NCBI GenBank assembly: GCA_018241665.1
Contig: JAFEDK010000002.1
Coordinates: 182,144-246,143 of the forward strand
Direction: 5' to 3'
From: Pseudomonadota bacterium
Lineage (GTDB): Bacteria; Pseudomonadota; Gammaproteobacteria; Burkholderiales; Rhodocyclaceae
Length of the DNA: 64,000 bases
Below, in pieces: positions 58,473 to 64,000 of this stretch. Below the pieces are notes generated by a model, which did no database searches, was not told the origin of the DNA, and saw nothing but the letters and a program-made list of their open reading frames with translations. The translations under genes were made by a program, and so were the position numbers. Numbering within the stretch: position 1 is the stretch's first letter; each line of letters starts with the position of its first letter.

Positions 58473-58501
58473 ATCTCGAGAAAAGTTGTTGACGTCGAGA
58501 T
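58473..58501 (+). promoter_or_regulatory. 29-bp inverted operator, copy 4 (lower-pathway operon)
   Basis: Arms ATCTCGA (58473-58479) and TCGAGAT (58495-58501), the same 29-bp span as the dmpB site, again around a TTGAC. It sits between the GntR gene and the operon it faces and overlaps the -35 box. Confidence 0.68.
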
Positions 58502-58517
58502 AAGAAGGAAATATCGT
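58489..58517 (+). promoter_or_regulatory. Candidate sigma70 promoter of the lower meta-pathway operon
   Basis: TTGACG (58489-58494), 17-bp spacer, TATCGT (58512-58517), about 35 bp before the first start codon. The -10 is weak (four of six), which suits a regulated promoter. Confidence 0.5.
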
Positions 58518-58550
58518 TCCATCAACGACACTGATTCAGGACTGCCCACA

Positions 58551-58994
58551 ATGAGCCAGCCATCCGCCACCCCCCTTTCCGTTCCCCAAGCCGTGATTTC
58601 CGCCGAGGCGGCCAGCCTGGCCTTGCAGGCGGCGGTGGATCACGCCAGGCAGATCGGCGTGCGCATCAATGTGGCGGTGGCCGACAGCGGCGGCAACCTA
58701 GCTGGCTTCCTGCGCATGCCGGGCGCCTTCGTGCAGTCCATCGACATCGCCATCGACAAGGCCTACACCGCGGCCGGCTTCGGCTTCTCGACCAAGGACT
58801 GGATGGCGGTGATCGGCCACGACGAGGGCATGAAGCTGGGCTTCTCCGCCCGGCCGCGCCTGGTGGTGTTCGGCGGTGGCCTGCCGATCCGCGGTGCGGA
58901 CGGCCTGATCGGCGGCATCGGCGTGTCCGGTGCGTCCGAAGCCCAGGATGAGGAATGCGCACGGGCGGCCCTCAAGGCCATCGGCGCCGAGTGA
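58551..58994 (+). CDS. GlcG/HbpS family protein
   Basis: 147-residue member of the GlcG/HbpS (DUF336) fold: ISAEAASLALQAAVDHARQIGV, VAVADSGGNLAGFLRM, the DKAYTAAGF motif, and GGLPIRGADGLIGGIGVSGA. Family members bind heme or small molecules, and some accompany aromatic degradation operons. There is no signal peptide. It is the first gene of the lower-pathway operon, 37 bp before dmpC. Function here unknown; protecting or reactivating the iron enzyme is speculation. Confidence 0.85.
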   Translation: MSQPSATPLSVPQAVISAEAASLALQAAVDHARQIGVRINVAVADSGGNLAGFLRMPGAFVQSIDIAIDKAYTAAGFGFSTKDWMAVIGHDEGMKLGFSARPRLVVFGGGLPIRGADGLIGGIGVSGASEAQDEECARAALKAIGAE

Positions 58995-59031
58995 ACAAGA
59001 CAAGCTCTTCACCAAGAAGGACGAACAGCAG

Positions 59032-60492
59032 ATGAAACTGATCAAGAACTTCATCAACGGAGAATTCGTCGAGGCCGCCGGCGGCCGCCTCTTCGAGAAG
59101 CACTCCCCGCTCGACAACAGCGTCATTGCCCAGGTCAGCGAAGCCGGCCTGCCCGAGGTGAATGCGGCGGTCGCCGCCGGTCATGCGGCGCTCGAAGGCG
59201 AATGGGGCCGCATCACCGTCGCCGACCGTGTCGAGCTGCTGTATGGCGTGGCCAACGAGATCAACCGCCGCTTCGAGGACTTCCTCGCTGCGGAAGTCGC
59301 CGACACCGGCAAGCCGCGCAGCCTGGCCAGCCACCTGGATATTCCCCGCGGCGCGGCCAACTTCAAGATCTTCGCCGACGTGGTGAAGAACGTGCCCAGC
59401 GAGTTCTTCGAGATGGCCACGCCGGATGGCCGCGGCGCGATCAACTACGCGCTGCGCCGTCCGGTCGGCGTGGTCGGCGTGGTGTGCCCGTGGAACCTGC
59501 CGCTGCTGCTGATGACCTGGAAGGTCGGTCCCGCGCTGGCCTGCGGCAACGCGGTGGTGGTCAAGCCGTCTGAAGAAACCCCGCAAACCGCCACGCTGCT
59601 CGGCGAGGTGATGAACGCGGTCGGCATCCCGAAGGGCGTCTATAACGTCGTGCATGGCTTCGGTCCGGATTCCGCTGGCGAGTTCCTGACCCGTCACCAG
59701 GGCGTCAACGCGATCACCTTCACCGGCGAGACCCGCACCGGCGCGGCGATCATGAAGGCCGCCTCCGACGGTGCCCGTCCGGTGTCCCTGGAAATGGGCG
59801 GCAAGAACCCGGCCATCGTGTTTGCCGACGCCGACCTGGATGCGGCCATCGAAGGCACGCTGCGTTCCTGTTTCGCCAACTGCGGCCAGGTCTGCCTGGG
59901 CACCGAGCGCGTGTATGTGGAGCGCCCGCTGTTCGACACCTTCGTCGCCCGCCTGAAGGAAGGTGCCGAGAAGCTGGTCGTCGGCCTGCCCGACAAGCCG
60001 GAAACCGGCATGGGCCCGCTGATCTCCCTGGAGCACAAGCAGAAGGTGCTGTCCTACTACCGCAAGGCGGTGGAGGAGGGCGCCACCGTGGTGACCGGCG
60101 GCGGCGTGCCCGACATGCCGGGCAGCCTGAGTGAAGGCGCCTGGGTCCAGCCGACCATCTGGACCGGCCTCGGCGACGACGCGGCCATTGCCCGCGAGGA
60201 AATCTTCGGGCCCTGCACGCTGGTGATGCCCTTCGACAGCGAAGAGGAAGTCGTCCGCCGCGCCAACAACACCACCTACGGTCTCGCCGCCTCGGTGTGG
60301 ACCAAGGACGTGACCCGCGCCCACCGCGTCGCCGGCCGTCTGGAAGTGGGCCTGGTGTGGGTCAACTCCTGGTTCCTGCGCGACCTGCGTACGCCCTTCG
60401 GCGGTGCCAAGCAGTCCGGTATCGGCCGCGAAGGCGGTGTGCATTCCCTCGAGTTCTATACCGAACTGAAGAACGTCTGCGTAAAGCTCTGA
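59032..60492 (+). CDS. dmpC: 2-hydroxymuconic semialdehyde dehydrogenase
   Basis: 486-residue NAD-dependent aldehyde dehydrogenase that converts the ring-cleavage product to 4-oxalocrotonate. It has PWNLPLLLMTWKVGPALACGN, the catalytic Glu in LEMGGKNP and the nucleophile Cys in NCGQVCLGTERVYVE, with a C-terminal FGGAKQSGIGREGG. The best family fit among aldehyde dehydrogenases is DmpC/XylG given the context. A REPIN-like doublet separates it from dmpD. Confidence 0.93.
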   Translation: MKLIKNFINGEFVEAAGGRLFEKHSPLDNSVIAQVSEAGLPEVNAAVAAGHAALEGEWGRITVADRVELLYGVANEINRRFEDFLAAEVADTGKPRSLASHLDIPRGAANFKIFADVVKNVPSEFFEMATPDGRGAINYALRRPVGVVGVVCPWNLPLLLMTWKVGPALACGNAVVVKPSEETPQTATLLGEVMNAVGIPKGVYNVVHGFGPDSAGEFLTRHQGVNAITFTGETRTGAAIMKAASDGARPVSLEMGGKNPAIVFADADLDAAIEGTLRSCFANCGQVCLGTERVYVERPLFDTFVARLKEGAEKLVVGLPDKPETGMGPLISLEHKQKVLSYYRKAVEEGATVVTGGGVPDMPGSLSEGAWVQPTIWTGLGDDAAIAREEIFGPCTLVMPFDSEEEVVRRANNTTYGLAASVWTKDVTRAHRVAGRLEVGLVWVNSWFLRDLRTPFGGAKQSGIGREGGVHSLEFYTELKNVCVKL

Positions 60493-60504
60493 CAGCTCCA
60501 AACA

Positions 60505-60571
60505 GTAGGGGCGCATTCATTCGCCCTCGGCTGCCTGAATTAAGTCCGCGGGCGAATGAATGCGCCCCCAC
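60505..60571. repeat. REPIN-like doublet 8 inside the lower-pathway operon
   Basis: Left arm 60505-60526 and right arm 60550-60571, 67 bp. Both arms carry the same substitution (GCGCATTCATTCGCCC and its complement), so they remain exact inverted copies of each other though each is no longer the standard palindrome. Confidence 0.88.
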
Positions 60572-60601
60572 GGTGAAACGATAAAAAGGATTTCAACGAT
60601 C

Positions 60602-61462
60602 ATGAGCAGCATTCCGTCCTCCCCGGAAATCGGCCGCTTCCTCCCGGCGGCCGGCCGGCAGACCAACGTCCATGACCTGGGCTCTGGCGAGCCGGTGCTG
60701 CTCATCCACGGCTCGGGGCCGGGCGTCACCGCCTGGGCCAACTGGCGTCTGGTGATGCCGGCCCTGGCCGAGGCCCGTCGCGTTATCGCGCCGGACATGC
60801 TCGGCTTCGGCTACACCGAGCGCTTGCCCGGCGATGTCTATTCGATGGACCGCCAGGTTGCCCATGCGATCGCCGTGCTCGACGCCCTCGACGTCGAGCG
60901 CACCGACCTGGTCGGCAACTCTTTCGGTGGTGCTATTGCGCTGGCGCTGGCGATTCGCCATCCCGAGCGGGTCCGCCGCCTGGTGCTGATGGGCAGCGTC
61001 GGTGTGCCCTTCGAAATCACCCCGGCGCTGGACGCCGTGTGGGGCTATCAGCCGTCTTTCGAGGCCATGCGCGGCCTGCTCGATCTGTTCGCCTACGACC
61101 GCAACCTGGTTAACGATGAGCTCGCCCAGCTGCGCTACGAGGCCAGCATCCGGCCGGGCTTCCAGGAGTCCTTCGGCGCCATGTTTCCGGCCCCGCGTCA
61201 GCGCTGGGTGGATGTGATGGTCAGCAATGAGGCCGATATCCGCGCGCTGCCGAACCAGACCCTGGTGATCCACGGTCGCGAGGACAAGGTGATCCCGCTG
61301 CAAACGTCCCTGACTCTCGCCAGCTGGATTCCCCGTGCCCAGCTCCACGTGTTCGGCCAGTGCGGCCACTGGACCCAGATCGAGCACGCCAACCGTTTCG
61401 CCCGTCTCGTCGCCGACTTCCTCGCCGAAGCCACCGACGCCGAACCCCAACCGCTTTCCTGA
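60602..61462 (+). CDS. dmpD: 2-hydroxymuconic semialdehyde hydrolase
   Basis: 286-residue alpha/beta hydrolase that cleaves the ring-fission product to 2-hydroxypenta-2,4-dienoate and formate. It has the oxyanion segment HGSGPGVTAWANW, the nucleophile Ser in GNSFGG, the acid in HGREDKVIP and the His in GHWTQIEHANRF. ATG 60602 was chosen over an upstream in-frame start in the repeat element. Length matches DmpD/XylF. Confidence 0.94.
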   Translation: MSSIPSSPEIGRFLPAAGRQTNVHDLGSGEPVLLIHGSGPGVTAWANWRLVMPALAEARRVIAPDMLGFGYTERLPGDVYSMDRQVAHAIAVLDALDVERTDLVGNSFGGAIALALAIRHPERVRRLVLMGSVGVPFEITPALDAVWGYQPSFEAMRGLLDLFAYDRNLVNDELAQLRYEASIRPGFQESFGAMFPAPRQRWVDVMVSNEADIRALPNQTLVIHGREDKVIPLQTSLTLASWIPRAQLHVFGQCGHWTQIEHANRFARLVADFLAEATDAEPQPLS

Positions 61463-61471
61463 GAGAAATCC

Positions 61472-62254
61472 ATGGACAAGGCCCTGATCACCCAGCTTGG
61501 CGACGAGCTCTACAACGCCCTCGTCAATCGCGAAACCCTGACCCCGCTCACCGAGCGCCATCCCGAGATCACCATCGAGGATGCCTACCAGATCCAGCAG
61601 CAGATGATCGCCCGCCGCCTGGCGGCCGGCGAGCGCGTGGTCGGCAAGAAGATCGGCGTGACCTCCAAGGTCGTCATGAACATGCTCGGCGTGCATCAGC
61701 CCGACTTCGGCTGGCTGCTCGACGGCATGGTGTACAACGAAGGCGAGGCGATCCCGGCCAACACCCTGATCCAGCCCCGCGCCGAAGGCGAGATCGCCTT
61801 CCTGATGAAGAAGGACCTGATGGGCCCCGGCCTCACCGCCGCCGACGTGCTGGCCGCCACCGAGGGCGTGATGGCCTGTTTCGAGATCGTCGACAGCCGC
61901 ATCAAGGACTGGAAGATCAAAATCCAGGACACCGTCGCCGACAACGCTTCCTGCGGCGTGCTGGTGCTGGGTGACCGCATGGTCGATCCGCGCAAGGTGG
62001 ACCTCGCCACCTGCGGCATGGTCCTCGAGAAGAACGGCGAGATCGTCGGCACCGGCTCCGGCGCGGCGGCCCTCGGACACCCGTGCAATGCCGTGGCCTG
62101 GCTGGCCAACACCCTCGGCCGCCTGGGCATTGGCCTGAAGGCCGGTGACATCGTGTTGTCCGGCTCCCTGGCTGCGCTGATCCCGGTGCAGGCCGGCGAC
62201 AGCCTGCGCGTCACCATCGGTGGCATCGGCGGCTGTTCCGTCCGTTTCAGCTGA
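61472..62254 (+). CDS. dmpE: 2-hydroxypenta-2,4-dienoate (2-oxopent-4-enoate) hydratase
   Basis: 260-residue hydratase of the MhpD/DmpE family, producing 4-hydroxy-2-oxovalerate. It shows the family segments IEDAYQIQQQM, GKKIGVTSK, GEGEIAFLMKKDL-like stretch, ACFEIVDSRI and NPLNAVAWLAN (here CNAVAWLANTLG). It starts 9 bp after dmpD. Confidence 0.94.
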   Translation: MDKALITQLGDELYNALVNRETLTPLTERHPEITIEDAYQIQQQMIARRLAAGERVVGKKIGVTSKVVMNMLGVHQPDFGWLLDGMVYNEGEAIPANTLIQPRAEGEIAFLMKKDLMGPGLTAADVLAATEGVMACFEIVDSRIKDWKIKIQDTVADNASCGVLVLGDRMVDPRKVDLATCGMVLEKNGEIVGTGSGAAALGHPCNAVAWLANTLGRLGIGLKAGDIVLSGSLAALIPVQAGDSLRVTIGGIGGCSVRFS

Positions 62255-62261
62255 GGCCGCC

Positions 62262-63056
62262 ATGGATCTGCAACTGACCGGCAAACGCGCTCTCGTCACC
62301 GGCTCCACGTCGGGCATCGGCTTCGCCATCGCGCGCCAGCTGGCTGCCGAAGGCGCCGAGGTGATCATCAACGGGCGCAGCCGCTCCGGCGTCTCCGCCA
62401 CCATCGCCCGCCTGCTCGAAGCGCTTCCGGAAGCCAAGGTCACCGGTATCGCTGCCGATCTGGGAACGGCCACCGGCTGCGAGGCGCTGGTCACCACCTG
62501 TCCGGACGTGGACATCCTGGTGAACAACCTCGGCATCTTCGATCCGCGTCCGTTCGAGGAGATCGACGACACCGAGTGGTTCCATTTCTTCGAGACCAAC
62601 GTGATGAGCGGCGTGCGCCTGTCCCGCCACTACCTGCCGGCGATGAAGGCCCGCAACTGTGGCCGCATCGTGTTCATCTCCAGCGAATCCGGCATCTGCC
62701 CGCCGGCCGAGATGGTGCATTACGGCATGAGCAAGTCGGCCCAGCTGTCGGTGGCCCGTGGTATTGCCGAAACCTGTACCGGCTCCGGCGTGACGGTCAA
62801 TTCCGTGCTGCCCGGCCCGACCCGCACCGAAGGCGTCGCCACCTTCTTCGGCCGCCTGGCGGAAGAGCAGGGCGTGTCCCTGGAGCAGGCGGAGAAGGAT
62901 TTCTTCGCCAACGCCCGGCCGACCTCGCTGCTCAAGCGCTTCATCGATCCGGCGGAGGTGGCGAATCTCGTCGCCTACGTCTGCAGTCCCCTTTCGTCTG
63001 CCACCCACGGCGCGGCCCTGCGGGTCGAAGGCGGTGTGGTGCGCAGCATGGTTTAA
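62262..63056 (+). CDS. Short-chain dehydrogenase/reductase in the lower-pathway operon
   Basis: 264-residue classical SDR: TGSTSGIGFAIA (nucleotide motif), NNLG (NNAG position), catalytic Ser in ISSESG and YGMSK (Tyr-x3-Lys), and a NSVLPGPTRT segment. It starts 7 bp after dmpE and precedes dmpF in the same direction, so it is co-transcribed. It is not one of the standard dmp genes; an accessory dehydrogenase for substituted intermediates is possible but unproved. ATG 62262 avoids a long upstream extension. Confidence 0.9.
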   Translation: MDLQLTGKRALVTGSTSGIGFAIARQLAAEGAEVIINGRSRSGVSATIARLLEALPEAKVTGIAADLGTATGCEALVTTCPDVDILVNNLGIFDPRPFEEIDDTEWFHFFETNVMSGVRLSRHYLPAMKARNCGRIVFISSESGICPPAEMVHYGMSKSAQLSVARGIAETCTGSGVTVNSVLPGPTRTEGVATFFGRLAEEQGVSLEQAEKDFFANARPTSLLKRFIDPAEVANLVAYVCSPLSSATHGAALRVEGGVVRSMV

Positions 63057-63086
63057 CCCTTCGCGACCCCAAAAGGAAACACAGCG

Positions 63087-63995
63087 ATGACCAAGAAAAT
63101 CAAATGTGCCCTGATCGGCCCGGGCAACATCGGCACGGACCTGCTGGCCAAGCTGCAGCGCAGCCCCGTGCTGGAGCCGGTGTGGATGGTCGGTATCGAC
63201 CCGGAATCAGACGGCCTCAAGCGGGCCCGTGAGATGGGCCTCAAGACCACCGCCGATGGCGTGGACGGCCTGCTGCCCCACGTGCTGGCCGACGGCGTGC
63301 AGATCGCCTTCGACGCCACCAGCGCCTACGTGCATGCCGAGAACAGCCGCAAGCTCAACGAGCTCGGCGTGCTGATGGTCGACCTCACCCCCGCCGCCAT
63401 CGGCCCCTACTGCGTGCCGCCGGTGAACCTCAAGCAGCACGTCGGCCAGCGTGAGATGAACGTCAACATGGTCACCTGTGGCGGCCAGGCGACGATCCCG
63501 ATGGTCGCCGCGATCTCCCGCGTGCAGCCGGTGGAGTACGGCGAGATCATCGCCACCGTCTCCAGCAAGAGCGCCGGTCCCGGCACCCGCAAGAACATCG
63601 ACGAATTCACCCGCACCACCGCCGGTGCCGTCGAGAAGGTCGGCGGGGCGAAGAAGGGCAAGGCCATCATCATCATCAACCCGGCCGAGCCCCCGCTGAT
63701 GATGCGCGACACCGTGCATTGCCTCGTCGAAGGCGAGCCCCAGCAGGACGCGATCCGCGAATCCATCCAGGCCATGATCCAGGAAGTGCAGAAGTACGTG
63801 CCCGGCTACCGCCTGGTCAATGGCCCGGTCTTCGACGGCAACCGCGTGTCGGTCTTCCTCGAGGTCGAAGGCCTCGGCGACTACCTGCCCAAGTACGCCG
63901 GCAACCTCGACATCATGACCGCCGCCGCCGCCCGCACCGCCGAGATGTTCGCCGAGGAAATCCTGGCGGGCAACCTGACCCTGCAGCCGGCCTGA
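63087..63995 (+). CDS. dmpF: Acetaldehyde dehydrogenase (acylating)
   Basis: 302-residue enzyme that converts acetaldehyde with CoA and NAD to acetyl-CoA. It has the N-terminal [13 protein letters not shown], the conserved [17 protein letters not shown], the catalytic Cys in [12 protein letters not shown] and the [10 protein letters not shown] segment. In the known pathway it works with the aldolase DmpG through a substrate channel; dmpG is expected just beyond the right edge. The stop codon is at 63993-63995. Confidence 0.96.
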   Translation: MTKKIKCALIGPGNIGTDLLAKLQRSPVLEPVWMVGIDPESDGLKRAREMGLKTTADGVDGLLPHVLADGVQIAFDATSAYVHAENSRKLNELGVLMVDLTPAAIGPYCVPPVNLKQHVGQREMNVNMVTCGGQATIPMVAAISRVQPVEYGEIIATVSSKSAGPGTRKNIDEFTRTTAGAVEKVGGAKKGKAIIIINPAEPPLMMRDTVHCLVEGEPQQDAIRESIQAMIQEVQKYVPGYRLVNGPVFDGNRVSVFLEVEGLGDYLPKYAGNLDIMTAAAARTAEMFAEEILAGNLTLQPA

Positions 63996-64000
63996 ACTGA

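Overview
The window is GC-rich, densely coded proteobacterial DNA. The combination of an sdhCDAB-sdhE-gltA-sucAB-lpd block, a phasin, TRAP transporters and a dmp-type phenol/meta-cleavage cluster points to a betaproteobacterium, most likely of the Rhodocyclales (Azoarcus/Thauera/Zoogloea-like). That placement is inference from gene content; no rRNA or tRNA gene is seen.

Layout. (1) 1-11,343: a truncated GntR regulator, succinate dehydrogenase (sdhC-D-A-B-E), citrate synthase and the 2-oxoglutarate dehydrogenase complex (sucA, sucB, lpd), all on +. (2) 11,484-15,377: zapE, a small secretin-domain protein and a DinG/YoaA-type helicase. (3) 15,526-17,975: molybdenum-cofactor genes mobB-moeA-moaD-moaE with stop/start overlaps at the first two junctions. 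(4) 18,243-22,677: an RND efflux pump pair. (5) 22,769-37,355, all on -: a TRAP transporter set with a TatT lipoprotein, two orphan proteins, two tandem alkaline phosphatases, a glycerophosphodiesterase, a phasin, and a CoA-transferase with a GntP-type permease. (6) 38,495-64,000: a c-di-GMP enzyme, then the phenol region: a DmpR-type sigma54 activator, ferredoxin, di-heme peroxidase, TonB receptor, phenol hydroxylase dmpKLMNOP, catechol 2,3-dioxygenase, a PAS-GGDEF-EAL protein with a FIST sensor, an FCD-type GntR regulator, and a lower pathway operon (HbpS-like, dmpC, dmpD, dmpE, an SDR, dmpF) that runs off the right end.

How it works together. Phenol is sensed by the DmpR-like activator, whose phenol- and zinc-binding residues are all conserved. 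A DmpR/XylR-type upstream site and a -24/-12 promoter precede dmpK. The hydroxylase makes catechol, dmpB opens the ring, and dmpC/D/E/F carry the product toward acetaldehyde, pyruvate and acetyl-CoA, which the TCA block can burn.

The two most interesting non-coding signals are: (a) a repeated ATCTCGAGA operator at four phenol-cluster promoters, in two cases as a 29-bp inverted pair embracing the -35 box, a good candidate for the binding site of the local GntR regulator; and (b) a dispersed family of paired palindromes (core GGGCGAATGAATTCGCCC) with REPIN-like architecture, present at eight intergenic places and showing compensatory and mirrored substitutions.
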